A stretch of 64,000 bases of DNA from Spartobacteria bacterium UBA695 (GCA_002298145.1 DBMP01000003.1:30079-94078), one strand, 5' to 3'. Positions 36,684-46,714 are shown, numbered from the stretch's first letter. Notes: generated from the letters alone by a model not told the origin. Translations and numbers: made by a program.

Positions 36684-39137
36684 GTGAAATCGGTTCACAT
36701 CAAGAGCAGGTGCAGTCTCGCCACAGGAACTCTCCTTCACGTCGCGTTTTTTCTGCTTTGCGCGTCGGCTCTCTGCAAATCTCAGCCTGGCCAAGCGTTC
36801 CCATCGCCTCCTTTTCAACGCACCCCCTGGCATGCTCCGGCGGATGAACCAGAGGCCAGCTTACCTTTGCCGAAAGAGCTTGCGGGTGTTTTCGACGACC
36901 TTTTCCAAAATGGATTGGCTGATCCGCGTGGGTGCGATTACCGCGAAATTGAAGTGCGCGTTGGCTGCGGTCCCTGGGTGTTTGAAAAGAACGTGAAGGA
37001 TGTTTGCAAAACAGCCGGGTGGGTTATCCCGCCTCCAAAGACATCTTCCGCAAAAGCGCAACCCGATGCGCCGCAATACGCCATTGCTTGGAACGGTCTG
37101 GTTTATCCCGTCCTTTCCGTTGGGGAATCTGCCGACCCGGGGGCTGATATGGAGGCCGCGCTCCAGGCGGAGCAGGACTTTGGAAAAAATGCCGGGCGGG
37201 ACCACGTTTATGTCCGTGGCGAAAGAGCCGGTTCTGAGGATGAGGGGCTCTCCCGGGAGAAACTGACCGGGATTAAAGCGGCATTGCTCTGGCGGATCGG
37301 TCGCCCCGATGTAGCGGCGAAGGTTTGGAAGCAACGCCACGAGGACGGGCAGAACGAGAACCCTTGGCGGCAACTTGCGCGCCAGTGGGCATGGAGCCTC
37401 ATGGACCGCGGCCTTCGCGCTCACATGCGAGGCGATGACCGGCTGGCGCGGGTCAGCTTCGAGGCGCTCGTGCCGCTTCAAAAATACATCGAAAACCAGG
37501 CGGCCGTTCACGGGGAGAAAACGCCCCCTCATCTTGATTTTCTCCCGCAGCTTCCCGAACTGGTCGCTGATGCTCGCAGGCGCGAGGCGCTGGCACCTTG
37601 GACGCCCGTCGTGCCACCCGGGCTGCCCATCGTAAAAATGGAAAATCTGCCGATGGACCGTGCAACGATCATGGCGCTAATCCGCGACTTGGAGTTGATC
37701 AAATTGCCGGTGGAGACTTCCAAAGGAGGCGTCAGTTTCATGTTCGATCCCACTGTCAACGCCCTCATCAAAGAAGGCGATGCGGCGGTCGAACCGCTTA
37801 TCGATTGTCTGGAAAACGACACGCGCCTGACCCGCACGACCGACCGGGCTATTTGGGGACCGCTCAATGGCATGGTTCTGGGAGTGGTGGATCCAGCTTC
37901 CTGTGCATTGGCCACCATTTTGAAAAAATCGTTTCCGGTGGACGAAGATTCCCATTGTCGGTACGCGGCCAGCATCGGATATCTGACCGATCACAGCATG
38001 GAAACGCGCAAGCGGCTCGCCGCCGCCTATCGCGAGTATTGGCTCAAAGGCAAGGGACTCTCGGTGACGGAACGCTGGTATCAAACACTGAACGACGATA
38101 GCCGCACGCCGCAGGAATGGCTGCAAGCTCTCGAAAACATCGTTGACCCGGTCAATCGGGATCGCACTTATTCCGCCTCAGGCTTCGGCGGAGGTTGGAT
38201 GATGATGCCAGTAACGAGCGGTACGGACAACGTCGCCATGAAGGGCGAACCACTGCGCGCCAAAAACAGCCCGTCGGTTTCAGAGTTGATGCTTCGGCGG
38301 ATGCGCTCCCTGGCCGCAAAGCCGGACAATACTTCCGATTCACCTGGCTTCAATGAGCCTTGCCCGCTTGCGCAGGCCGCCCGGTTTGGTTTGGCCTTGG
38401 CTGACTGGGACGGCAAGGCGCATTTGAAGGAACTGCGCGATTTTACCGAAGAACTGCAACGACGGTTGGCAGCCATGCCCGGTTATCGCCGTGAGTTGGG
38501 CCAGGTGCTGCTGGGCCTCTATGTGAAACGGCTTCCTTTTGGTGAAGAAAGAGATTTTGCGGACTATGCCCAATGGATCACCCACCTTAGCCGCAAAGAG
38601 GCGAAGGAACTTGGTTGGGCAGGGATGAGCCCGCTTACCCCGCCACTCTTTGAGCCTTTTTGGAAATATCCGCAAAACCCCATCCTCCAACACGCTGCGG
38701 AGACATTGTTTGCCAAGCCTCCGGGGCCTTGGGCACCTCTGATTCAGCCGGTCCCCAAGGATTCACAAATCAATGGCTGGCTTAGCGATCTTTTCACATC
38801 CCGGCTCATTACCAACCCCAGTTTTTGCGTTGAATTACTGCGCGGCCTTTCGGACACGTCGGTTGCCGGAACAGTGGAAAGCGATGCACCCGATGGATTC
38901 AGATTTTCTGTTGAGAACGGATGGGGCCGCTGGCAACGACAAGCAAAGGGAGATCCGAGGATTGAACCCGCATTGCTGCCATCCAAAGGTGAAACACGAG
39001 ATTTTCGCATTTGCGACCTCTATGCTTATGAGCTTTCGGCCAACCAGGATTTCCCCGCCTGTGAGCTTTATTGGCCGCTGCAAAAACGGGATGCTGCTAT
39101 TGCGAAATGCGCAGCGAAGCTCCGAGAGATGAAGTAG
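36684..39137 (+). CDS. Large exported protein of unknown function
   Basis: 817 residues from a GTG at 36684. A signal peptide is visible (LATGTLLHVAFFLLCASALC, residues 12-31), so it is exported. The long rest has alternating helical parts typical of solenoid-like Verrucomicrobiota proteins (for example around EPLIDCLENDTRLT, residues 366-380), but I find no catalytic motif. It is not obviously linked to the element on its left, and the gene after it is on the other strand. Start and length are uncertain. Confidence 0.7.
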   Translation: MKSVHIKSRCSLATGTLLHVAFFLLCASALCKSQPGQAFPSPPFQRTPWHAPADEPEASLPLPKELAGVFDDLFQNGLADPRGCDYREIEVRVGCGPWVFEKNVKDVCKTAGWVIPPPKTSSAKAQPDAPQYAIAWNGLVYPVLSVGESADPGADMEAALQAEQDFGKNAGRDHVYVRGERAGSEDEGLSREKLTGIKAALLWRIGRPDVAAKVWKQRHEDGQNENPWRQLARQWAWSLMDRGLRAHMRGDDRLARVSFEALVPLQKYIENQAAVHGEKTPPHLDFLPQLPELVADARRREALAPWTPVVPPGLPIVKMENLPMDRATIMALIRDLELIKLPVETSKGGVSFMFDPTVNALIKEGDAAVEPLIDCLENDTRLTRTTDRAIWGPLNGMVLGVVDPASCALATILKKSFPVDEDSHCRYAASIGYLTDHSMETRKRLAAAYREYWLKGKGLSVTERWYQTLNDDSRTPQEWLQALENIVDPVNRDRTYSASGFGGGWMMMPVTSGTDNVAMKGEPLRAKNSPSVSELMLRRMRSLAAKPDNTSDSPGFNEPCPLAQAARFGLALADWDGKAHLKELRDFTEELQRRLAAMPGYRRELGQVLLGLYVKRLPFGEERDFADYAQWITHLSRKEAKELGWAGMSPLTPPLFEPFWKYPQNPILQHAAETLFAKPPGPWAPLIQPVPKDSQINGWLSDLFTSRLITNPSFCVELLRGLSDTSVAGTVESDAPDGFRFSVENGWGRWQRQAKGDPRIEPALLPSKGETRDFRICDLYAYELSANQDFPACELYWPLQKRDAAIAKCAAKLREMK

Positions 39138-39552
39138 CGAGCGATTGCTAACTTCCAAAAACATCCCTTGCTTGACGACCGCAAAGTGCGGAATGTTGTG
39201 TTCGGGAGAATATAAGTCAGTCGTTTTCCCGCTTCGCGGCCAGCCCCGGGAAATCCGATCTTTTGGTAATTCCTTTGATTCCACAACATCTTGTGGTTTG
39301 GTATGGGGGCGACACAAGACCAAGATAGGCGTCCGGACGAATTATCTCATTTTCTTACGCAAGCCGATTGTGCTCGCCACCACACAAGGGTGGAATCATT
39401 TAAGGAAGATCGAGGAAGAGACCTTTGGTTGAAAAAACTTGCGCTGGCCACCAGCCAGCTCAAGGTGAGCACAGCACAGCCGACTGCGACCACGGAGTCT
39501 CCCAGGGGAAGGTCGTAACGTTAGGAAGCGGCGGAACCGCCAGCGGCCATTT
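39138..39552. other. Intergenic region with one doubtful small frame
   Basis: 415 bases without a firm gene. A frame from the ATG at 39303 to 39518 gives 71 residues with natural-looking composition (MGATQDQDRRPDELSHFL, later DLWLKKLALATSQ), possibly a remnant; no ribosome site or family supports it. No structure of note otherwise. Confidence 0.35.
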
Positions 39553-40038
39553 TCATTTGGTTTGAGGCTGTTGAATCGTCGATGTGTCCGGGATGGACAT
39601 GAATTTGGCGTTGGCTGTTACAACTTTACATCCCGCCTGACGAACCTCTGCACGCAGCCGGTAAAGCCCGAGTTTGCGGGCTTCGACCCACGTCGCCACC
39701 TCCACCGGAACGTTAAGAAGCACCGGCGTGTGGTAACGTAGATTCATCTCCGCTGTGACGCCCGCGACTCCGAGCGCGAAGAGCGCGTGCACCATGGATG
39801 CATCAATCAACGTTGCCATGATGCCGCCATGGACGCGCCCGTTGTAGCTCTGATATTCCGGCGTCGGTGTCCATGTGGCGTGGGTCACCCCGGCATCGTC
39901 CGTACAGAAACTGAGCCCAAGGCCGTGCGGATTACCAGGCGCGCAGGCGAAACAATGCGTGTGCAGTCCGAAGCGAAGCGCCTCAGCCTGGGGATTAGTG
40001 GCAGTGGCCACTATGCGTTTCTCCGTGTTCGTGGCCAT
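39553..40038 (-). CDS. PaaI-type hotdog-fold thioesterase
   Basis: 161 residues from the ATG at 40038. The hotdog thioesterase pattern is seen in CFACAPGNPHGLGLSF, then YNGRVHGGIMATLIDASM (HGG with the catalytic-type acid in the following helix) near 75-92. These enzymes cleave acyl-CoA thioesters; the acyl group is not predictable. The start lies 44 nt inside the end of the NifX-like gene, so both are probably one operon, though the functional connection is unclear. The longer frame upstream is a shadow. Confidence 0.85.
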   Translation of the reverse strand: MATNTEKRIVATATNPQAEALRFGLHTHCFACAPGNPHGLGLSFCTDDAGVTHATWTPTPEYQSYNGRVHGGIMATLIDASMVHALFALGVAGVTAEMNLRYHTPVLLNVPVEVATWVEARKLGLYRLRAEVRQAGCKVVTANAKFMSIPDTSTIQQPQTK

Positions 40039-40429
40039 GTCCGGGGCAGCATTCTTTCGCGTTTGGCTGGACCAGCTTGCCTTGGGTCTGCAAGGCCACC
40101 AACTCCTCAGACGAAGCACCCGGCGTGGCGATATAGACAGGTATCCCATAAACAGTGAAAAGCTGCACGGCGCGCTGGCCAATCCCCGAGACAATGACGG
40201 CGTGAACGCCCTGCCTCCCCAGCCATTTGGGAAACGCCCCCGGCACATGCTCGGGCGCTTCCAAGTCTTGCTGTTCGAGGATATTGCCCGTGGCGCGTTC
40301 GGCATCGATGATGCGGAAATGCGAGGCTCCGCCGAAATGGGCGCAAAAGGCGCCGTTCTGGATCGGCATGGCAATTCGGATTTGATGCGCGATTGGCGAT
40401 TGCTCGGGTGGAATAGATACGGAATTCAT
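39995..40429 (-). CDS. NifX/NafY-like iron-molybdenum cofactor-binding-type protein
   Basis: 144 residues from the ATG at 40429. The NifX/dinitrogenase iron-molybdenum cofactor domain is recognised by IRIAMPIQNGAF, HFGGASHFRIID, VSGIGQRAVQLF and GIPVYIATPG. Outside nitrogen fixers such proteins are thought to bind metal clusters. The C-terminus is rich in histidine (CCPGHGHEHGETHSGHCH), a likely metal site. It is divergent from DUF134, its frequent neighbour in many genomes, 87 bp away. Confidence 0.88.
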   Translation of the reverse strand: MNSVSIPPEQSPIAHQIRIAMPIQNGAFCAHFGGASHFRIIDAERATGNILEQQDLEAPEHVPGAFPKWLGRQGVHAVIVSGIGQRAVQLFTVYGIPVYIATPGASSEELVALQTQGKLVQPNAKECCPGHGHEHGETHSGHCH

Positions 40430-40516
40430 AAAGAGCATAAGCTCATAATATAACCATGATTGCAAACGAATTTGCACGGTCTTCCCATACGCTCCCCGCT
40501 GGTATAGGCTACCCAC

Positions 40517-40825
40517 ATGCCACGAACGCCCTGCCCGAGAAGAATCCAGCACTCGCCTCCTGCGCATTATTTCAAGCCTGCGGGCATTCCGTTGTGCAAC
40601 CTCAAAGAGATCGAACTGGGGGCGGATGAACTGGAAGCTATGCGGCTGGCCAACTGCGAGGGACTTTACAATCAAGACGCGGCGAAGTGCATGGGCGTTT
40701 CGCGGCAAACCTTCGACCGCATCATTCGCCGGGCTCATCAAAAAACAGCCCAGGCGCTTGTCAACGGGTTTGCTTTGCGTATTGAGGTGAACAAGGCCGA
40801 GGCCGCCGATACCGAAGGTGATTAG
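40517..40825 (+). CDS. DUF134 family DNA-binding protein
   Basis: 102 residues. A helix-turn-helix domain of the DUF134 family (YLKPAG-like opening KPAGIPLCNL; LRLANCEG-type segment at EAMRLANCEGLYNQDAA; GVSRQTFDRI recognition helix). DUF134 genes usually sit next to NifX-like genes, as here, and may regulate them in response to metal. Its stop overlaps that of the converging RND gene by 4 nt. Confidence 0.9.
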   Translation: MPRTPCPRRIQHSPPAHYFKPAGIPLCNLKEIELGADELEAMRLANCEGLYNQDAAKCMGVSRQTFDRIIRRAHQKTAQALVNGFALRIEVNKAEAADTEGD

Positions 40826-43800
40826 CGTTTTCGCTCGAACCGATCATCAGCGGCTGAGACTTCCAACGCTGGCTTTGCAGTGATGGAAGGGACGGATTCT
40901 CTTTCCTGGCGAGATGCATTCGCTATATAATAGAGCACCGGAACCGCCATGCGGCTGATCAGAAGGGATGCGATTTCACCGGCCATCAAGGAAACGGCCA
41001 GCCCTTGGAAAATCGGATCGAAAAGGATTACCCCAGCGCCAACAACCACAGCGAGCGCAGTGAGGAGCATGGGCCGAAATCGGACGGCTCCGGCGTCCAC
41101 AACGGCTTCTGCGAGCGGCATGCCTTCGCGCAGGCGCAATTCGATGAAATCGACCAAGATGATTGAATTTCGCACAACGATACCTGCCCCTGCCATGAAG
41201 CCGATCATCGAGGTCGCCGTAAAGAATGCCCCGAGCGCGCCGTGCGCTGGCAAAATCCCAACTAGCGAAAACGGAATGGCCGCCATGACGATGAGTGGCG
41301 TCAGAAAGGACCGGAACCAGCCGACCATCAGTACGTAGATCAGCACCAGAACTGCGGCAAACGCGGTTCCGAGATCGCGGAATACCTCGATGGTGATGTG
41401 CCACTCGCCGTCCCATTTTAGCGCAGGCTGTTCGCCCGTGAATGGCATGGCGGCGTTGAATACTTGCAACTTCGCCCCCGATCCGCCGTACGCTGCGGTA
41501 TCCAGTTTCGCCAGCGCCTGGTTCATCTTGGCGATGGCGTAGACCGGGCTCTCAATAGCGCCCGCCACATCGCCAATGACGTAGGTTACGGGCATCAGGT
41601 TCTTATGATAGATGCTCTTGTCGGTGATGGTTTTCTCGATTTTGACCAGTTCGCGCAATGGGACAAGTTGCGAACCTGATGATGCTCCGGGCTCTGGGAG
41701 CGAATTGGCGTCGCCGGAACGTACGCGGAGCGCGAGAAGTTCCTCCGGCGTGACACGCGCCGAACGCGGTAATTCGAGGGTCAGATTGACGTCCTCCTTT
41801 TCACGCGGAAGATGGAGCAAATCGATGGATTCGCCCGCCACGGCGATACGCAGCGTTTGCGAAATCGTCTCTGCGCTAATGCCATTGAGCGCGGCTTTTT
41901 CCTTGTCGATAACGAACTTCGCTTTTGGCTGGTCGGCTTCGACATACCAGTCGACATCGACCACACCGTCCACGCTCTTAAAAATGTCGCGCACCTTGGA
42001 AGCCATGGCTAGCCGCGATTCCTCAGTCGGCCCGTAAATTTCCGCAACTAGCGTTTGCAGCACCGGCGGGCCGGGCGGCACTTCCGCCACGGCGACCCGG
42101 GCGCCGTATTTCGCGGCGATGGCTGCCACACGCGGGCGGACGCGCTTGGCGATGTCGTGGCTCTTCGCTTTGCGCTCGTTTTTGCCAACAAGGTTGACTT
42201 GGATATCCGCAACGTTTGCGCCACCGCGCATGAAGTAATGGCGCACGAGGCCGTTGAAATTAAACGGCGAAGCGGCTCCCACATAGACCTGGTAGTTGGT
42301 GACCTCCGGTTCCGAGCGCACCGCGGCGGCAATTTCGCGCGCGGCCTGGGCAGTCCGTTCCAGCGCGCTGCCTTCGGGCATGTTGAGGATGATCTGGAAC
42401 TCGCTCTTGTTGTCAAAGGGAAGCATCTTCACCTTCACCCAGCCGATCCCAACCAACGCCATGGATCCCAGCAACAACACGGTGATGCTGGTCAGGAATG
42501 TCCAGCGCCAGGCGGTATGAGCCAAGAGCGGCGACATGATGCGCCGGTAAAAGCGCGTAAAGAAATCCTCCTCATGCTCAAAGTGGGAATGGGCTGAGGC
42601 CGCTCCCGTAGACGCAGTAGCTCCTGCCACATGCCGCAGCATCCGCACGGCGGCCCACGGCGTGACGACAAACGCGATAGCCAGCGAGAAGAACATCGCG
42701 GCACTGGAACCAATCGGGATTGGGCGCATGTAAGGCCCCATCAGCCCGCCGACGAACGCCATCGGCAGCACGGCGGCAATCACGGCGAACGTGGCAAGGA
42801 TGGTCGGATTGCCGACTTCGTTGACCGCTTCCACGGCAACCTCCGAACGATTCCGCCCCTGGTTCCCCGGCAAATGAAAATGCCGCACCACGTTTTCCAC
42901 CACGACGATGGCATCGTCCACCAGGATGCCGATGGAAAAGATCAGCGCAAACAGCGTGATACGATTGAGTGTGTAGCCGTAGAGATAGAAAACGAGCAAG
43001 GTGAGAGCGAGCGTTGACGGGATGGCGATGGCGACAATCCCCGATTCGCGCCAGCCGAGCGTGAGCAGAATCAAGAGCGACACGCTGAACACAGCGATCA
43101 GCATGTGGAAGAGCAGTTCGTTGGATTTCTCCGCCGCCGTCTCTGCATAGTCGCGGGTAATGGAGACCTGCACATCTGACGGGATGACAGTCCCTTTGAG
43201 CGTGTCCACCTTTCGAAGAACTTCGTGGACAACCGACACCGCATTCGTGCCGGGGCGTTTGGCCACGCTGAGCGTCACGGCCGCTTCTTCCGGCGTAGCA
43301 GCGTCGCCATAAAACACGTAGTTGGCTGGCTCCTCTGCCCCGTCCACCACATCGGCGACATCCTTCAAATAGACGGGCTTGCCAGCGTATACGCCCACGA
43401 CGACGTTTCGCACATCGTCCGCATTTTGCAGAAAAGCCCCGGTTTCTACGGATACCTCACGATTCTCGCTGGTCAATCCGCCGGAAGCGTACTGGCGGTC
43501 GGCCTGCTGGATCATCGGAATCAGCCCCGCCGGGCTCAGATTGCGTGAAGCAAGCCGAGGCGGGTCGATCAGGACGCGCAGTTGCCGCCGCGCTCCACCA
43601 ATCAAGTTGGTTTCCGCCACCTGCGGCACCTGTTTCACCGCGTCGTCCACCTGGGCGGCCAAGCGCCGCAAGGTCAGATGATCGTATTTCGCGCTATGGA
43701 GCGTGAGTGCGAGAACCGGCACGTCGTCAATGGAGCGCAGCTTAATCAGCGGCTGCGAAGCGCCATGAGGGATGCGGTCGAAGTTCGATTGCAACTTCTG

Positions 43801-44160
43801 GTTCAGCCGCACGAGGCACTCCTCGGCATTGGAGCCGACGAGAAAGCGCACGATGACGAGGCTCTGACCAGGGCTCGACGTGGAGTAGACATATTCCACA
43901 CCTGGGATTTCCCACAGGAGCTTTTCCATGGGCCGCGTGACCCGTTCCTCGGCCTCCTTGGCGCTGGTCCCCGGCATGGAAACCAGCACATCCACCATCG
44001 GCACTTTGATTTGCGGCTCCTCCTCGCGAGGGAGAAGAAGCACTGCGGCGATGCCAAGCAATATCGACGTGACAATGATGAGCGGTGTCAGCTTGGAGTC
44101 AATAAACGCCTTGGCGATGCGGCCCGCCAGACCGAGCGATTCAGACGGTTGCGAGTTCAT
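40822..44160 (-). CDS. RND efflux pump, inner-membrane subunit
   Basis: 1,112 residues, full length. Proton-driven exporter of the RND superfamily: first helix near 22-45, a large periplasmic loop (PMEKLLWEIPGVEYVYS, the pore-domain opening), TM4 with the proton-relay aspartate pair in GILVDDAIVVVENVV, and a second, similar half. It is more like the AcrB/MdtC or general RND class than the CusA-type gene at the window start. The adaptor gene precedes it with a 4-nt overlap, both likely controlled by the divergent ArsR gene. No TolC-type gene is close. Substrate unknown; ArsR proximity suggests a metal or redox agent. Confidence 0.92.
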   Translation of the reverse strand: MNSQPSESLGLAGRIAKAFIDSKLTPLIIVTSILLGIAAVLLLPREEEPQIKVPMVDVLVSMPGTSAKEAEERVTRPMEKLLWEIPGVEYVYSTSSPGQSLVIVRFLVGSNAEECLVRLNQKLQSNFDRIPHGASQPLIKLRSIDDVPVLALTLHSAKYDHLTLRRLAAQVDDAVKQVPQVAETNLIGGARRQLRVLIDPPRLASRNLSPAGLIPMIQQADRQYASGGLTSENREVSVETGAFLQNADDVRNVVVGVYAGKPVYLKDVADVVDGAEEPANYVFYGDAATPEEAAVTLSVAKRPGTNAVSVVHEVLRKVDTLKGTVIPSDVQVSITRDYAETAAEKSNELLFHMLIAVFSVSLLILLTLGWRESGIVAIAIPSTLALTLLVFYLYGYTLNRITLFALIFSIGILVDDAIVVVENVVRHFHLPGNQGRNRSEVAVEAVNEVGNPTILATFAVIAAVLPMAFVGGLMGPYMRPIPIGSSAAMFFSLAIAFVVTPWAAVRMLRHVAGATASTGAASAHSHFEHEEDFFTRFYRRIMSPLLAHTAWRWTFLTSITVLLLGSMALVGIGWVKVKMLPFDNKSEFQIILNMPEGSALERTAQAAREIAAAVRSEPEVTNYQVYVGAASPFNFNGLVRHYFMRGGANVADIQVNLVGKNERKAKSHDIAKRVRPRVAAIAAKYGARVAVAEVPPGPPVLQTLVAEIYGPTEESRLAMASKVRDIFKSVDGVVDVDWYVEADQPKAKFVIDKEKAALNGISAETISQTLRIAVAGESIDLLHLPREKEDVNLTLELPRSARVTPEELLALRVRSGDANSLPEPGASSGSQLVPLRELVKIEKTITDKSIYHKNLMPVTYVIGDVAGAIESPVYAIAKMNQALAKLDTAAYGGSGAKLQVFNAAMPFTGEQPALKWDGEWHITIEVFRDLGTAFAAVLVLIYVLMVGWFRSFLTPLIVMAAIPFSLVGILPAHGALGAFFTATSMIGFMAGAGIVVRNSIILVDFIELRLREGMPLAEAVVDAGAVRFRPMLLTALAVVVGAGVILFDPIFQGLAVSLMAGEIASLLISRMAVPVLYYIANASRQERESVPSITAKPALEVSAADDRFERKR

Positions 44161-45185
44161 TGGGCCTGCACCTCCACGCGTTGGCCGTCCACCAGCCGGG
44201 CTACATTCTCCGTTGCCACTTGCTCGCCGTTTTCGATCCCTGAGACAACCTCAACTTCGTTGCCGAACCACTTGCCAGTTTTTACCAGACGTAGTTGCGC
44301 ATGTCCCTTGTCGACTACGAAGACGATTTCCATCTGCCCCCGGCGCACCACCGCGCTTGTGGGAATGCGCAACACGGTGGTCTCGCTCACGGGAACCGCT
44401 GCACGCCCGAACTGCCCCGTTCGCAAACCGGGAGTGGATGGAAGATCCAATTTCACAAGAAAGGTGCGGCTCTGCGCATCGGCGACTGGCGTGATCTCGC
44501 TTACCGTTCCGGTGATGCTAATCGTTCCACTCTGGACAGCCAATGCTTCCCCAGGTTTTACGGAACCGATAATCGCCTCAGGCACATCGGCCTCGAAACG
44601 CAACGCACCGGGATCTTCCATCTCCAGGATCGCCTTCCACGGGGAAGCAAGGTCGCCCACGTCAGCCGATTTCTTGGTGATCACGCCTTCAAACGGAGCG
44701 ACAATCGTCATATAGCCCAGAGCGGTTTCCGCTTGCGTGAGCGTGGCCTTGGCAACGCCGTTATTCGCCAAGGCCGTATCGTAGTCCGCCTGCGATGCCG
44801 CCTTGCTGGCCACCAAAGCCGTGTACCGCTGCAAACTCTTTACCGATTGCTCAAAAACAGCGCGGGCTTGATCGAGCTTCGCCTGCGCATCGCGGGTGTC
44901 CAGCCGCACCAGCACCTCGCCCCGTTTGACCTGCTGCCCCGGAACCACGAGCATTTTTTCGATACGCCCCGTGCCTTCGGGGGCAATGGCCGTTTGCAAT
45001 TTCGGTCGGACCGAGCCCGTGACATCCTCGGTGGCAACATGCGGCTTGGCTTGGACGGTTTGTACGCGAATGTTTACCGGAGGAAGCTCATCGCCGCCCC
45101 CCTTTGCCAGAGGCTTTTTGTGACAAGCCCCCAACAATAACGCAAATCCGAGAGTAGCTCCGATCAGGGAAAGATGTGTCTTCAT
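44157..45185 (-). CDS. RND periplasmic adaptor (membrane fusion) lipoprotein
   Basis: 342 residues from the ATG at 45185, chosen because a lipoprotein signal begins there (LIGATLGFALLLGACHKK, lipobox Cys). The family features follow: a barrel-sandwich hybrid strand with GTGRIEKMLVVPGQQV, a helical hairpin in the middle, and the closing VVSGIENGEQVATEN. It bridges the inner-membrane pump and an outer-membrane channel. Overlaps the pump gene by 4 nt, with the ArsR gene divergent 80 bp away. Confidence 0.92.
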   Translation of the reverse strand: MKTHLSLIGATLGFALLLGACHKKPLAKGGGDELPPVNIRVQTVQAKPHVATEDVTGSVRPKLQTAIAPEGTGRIEKMLVVPGQQVKRGEVLVRLDTRDAQAKLDQARAVFEQSVKSLQRYTALVASKAASQADYDTALANNGVAKATLTQAETALGYMTIVAPFEGVITKKSADVGDLASPWKAILEMEDPGALRFEADVPEAIIGSVKPGEALAVQSGTISITGTVSEITPVADAQSRTFLVKLDLPSTPGLRTGQFGRAAVPVSETTVLRIPTSAVVRRGQMEIVFVVDKGHAQLRLVKTGKWFGNEVEVVSGIENGEQVATENVARLVDGQRVEVQAQ

Positions 45186-45217
45186 AGCCGTCGTTTCAAA
45201 GGGACCGTATTTCATTG

Positions 45218-45243
45218 ACTATATGAGCACATACAAATATAGT
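45218..45243. promoter_or_regulatory. Candidate ArsR operator between divergent arsR and RND adaptor genes
   Basis: A perfect inverted repeat ACTATAT...ATATAGT (7 bp, 12-nt spacer) in the 80-bp gap between the divergent genes. The AT-rich spaced halves resemble ArsR/SmtB family sites. It would let one regulator repress both directions. The repeat is seen; the binding is inferred. Confidence 0.5.
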
Positions 45244-45265
45244 GCGCAAGAATCTTTTTTGTCAC

Positions 45266-45604
45266 ATGCCCAAAACCCGCACATCCGCCAAGCTATCCGA
45301 CGCCGCCATCGAGTTGATCGCCGCCCGGTTTCGAGCGTTGAGTGAACCGACCCGGCTCAAATTGCTGATGGTCCTGGAGGAAGGCGAAAAAAGCGTTACC
45401 GAATTGGTTCAAGCCACTGGCGCGACGCAAACCAATGTTTCCCGCCAACTGGGTATCCTGACGACGGCGGGATTGCTGGCTCGGCGCAAAAGTGGCCTTA
45501 GCGTCTTCTATCGCATCGCCGATCCCGGTATCTTTGATCTTTGCGGCCATGTCTGCAAAAGCCTCCAAAAGCGGCTTGCCAAGGAAAACGCGATTTTCGG
45601 GTAA
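45266..45604 (+). CDS. ArsR-family transcriptional repressor
   Basis: 112 residues, from the ATG at 45266 rather than a GTG at 45242. Winged helix-turn-helix of the ArsR type: ALSEPTRLKLLMVLEEGEK, the recognition helix region TQTNVSRQLGILTTAGLL and the wing RRKSGLSVFYRI. Cys residues near the C-terminus (DLCGHVCKSL) may bind metal. It is divergent from the RND operon, its likely target. Tail-to-tail, 3 bp from the permease gene. Confidence 0.88.
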   Translation: MPKTRTSAKLSDAAIELIAARFRALSEPTRLKLLMVLEEGEKSVTELVQATGATQTNVSRQLGILTTAGLLARRKSGLSVFYRIADPGIFDLCGHVCKSLQKRLAKENAIFG

Positions 45605-45607
45605 CCG

Positions 45608-46711
45608 CTACATGATGAAGTTGAAGAGATAGCCGACGAGCATGATTCCAATGGCGACAACGCCGAAGAACGTGGCGATGAGCGGCAACTTGAGCACTTT
45701 ACGCAAGATCACGGCTTCCGGCGCAGAAAGACCGATGACCGCCATCATGAAAGCCAGCACCGTGCCCAGCGCGGCCCCCTTGCCGAGGAGCGCTTGGACG
45801 ATGGGGATGATCCCGGCGGCATTGGAATACATCGGCACGCCCATGACCACGGCCACGGGCACCGACCACCACACCCCTTTGCCCATCACGGACGCCATCA
45901 GCCCTTCGGGGACATAGCCGTGAATCCCAGCCCCGACCGCGATGCCGAGCATCACATAAAACCACACCTTGCCCACGATCTCGCGCACAGCGTTCCAGCC
46001 ATACTGGATACGTTCGGGCCAGGTCAGCCGCGTATCCTCTGCGGCGGAGCCAGTCTGCATGGCATAGACCCATTCCTCGACGTGGCGCTCCATCTTCAGG
46101 CGGCCAATGATCCAACCCGCCACGAGTGCAATCACAAGGCCGGTGCCAAGGTAAATCGCCGCCACCTTCCAGCCGAACAGGCCGAACAACAGCACGAGCG
46201 CGATTTCGTTCACCATCGGGGCGGAAATTAGAAACGAGAACGTTACCCCAAGCGGCACGCCGGTCGTGACGAAGCCGATAAAGAGCGGCACCGCCGAGCA
46301 CGAGCAGAACGGTGTGACCACGCCCAGCAACGCCGCAAGAACGTTCCCGACAAACTCGCCCTTGCCCGATAGAATCCGCCGGGTCCGTTCCGGCGTGAAG
46401 AAGGAGCGGATGACACCGATGCCAAATACCACCAGCACGAGCAGCATCAGCACCTTCGGCACCTCAAAGACGAAGAACTCTACGGCGGAGGCCATCTGAG
46501 AGCCTTTGCTAAGGCCGATCAGCGAGTAGGTAAACCATCCCGCCAACTGCGAGAGTCTGCCATAGACAAGCCACCAAACAATCAGGCCCGCGAGTCCGAC
46601 CGAGAAGTATTTGGTTAGGCTTGGGCCACTTCCAGCCGTGGAGGAACAAGCCTGCTCACTGTTAGCGGAATTGCAGCAGCAGTTCGGTTTCTTTTTTGGG
46701 TCTTCTTGCAT
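45608..46711 (-). CDS. ArsP/YraQ-type permease (DUF318)
   Basis: 367 residues with eight or so membrane helices. The signature TPFCSCSAVPLFIG near 138-151 marks the ArsP/YraQ permease family, which exports organoarsenicals or related compounds. A cysteine-rich cytoplasmic N-terminus (CCCNSANSEQACSS, about 11-24) could bind metal. It is the last gene of the ArsR-thioredoxin-CcdA-FmdE operon, 3 bp after FmdE. Arsenic specificity is inferred from the family and the ArsR regulator only. Confidence 0.87.
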   Translation of the reverse strand: MQEDPKKKPNCCCNSANSEQACSSTAGSGPSLTKYFSVGLAGLIVWWLVYGRLSQLAGWFTYSLIGLSKGSQMASAVEFFVFEVPKVLMLLVLVVFGIGVIRSFFTPERTRRILSGKGEFVGNVLAALLGVVTPFCSCSAVPLFIGFVTTGVPLGVTFSFLISAPMVNEIALVLLFGLFGWKVAAIYLGTGLVIALVAGWIIGRLKMERHVEEWVYAMQTGSAAEDTRLTWPERIQYGWNAVREIVGKVWFYVMLGIAVGAGIHGYVPEGLMASVMGKGVWWSVPVAVVMGVPMYSNAAGIIPIVQALLGKGAALGTVLAFMMAVIGLSAPEAVILRKVLKLPLIATFFGVVAIGIMLVGYLFNFIM

Positions 46712-46714
46712 GGT

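Noticed and set aside
43582..44715. Rightward frame of 377 residues
   Set aside because: Antisense to the RND pump and adaptor genes, which are unmistakable on the other strand.
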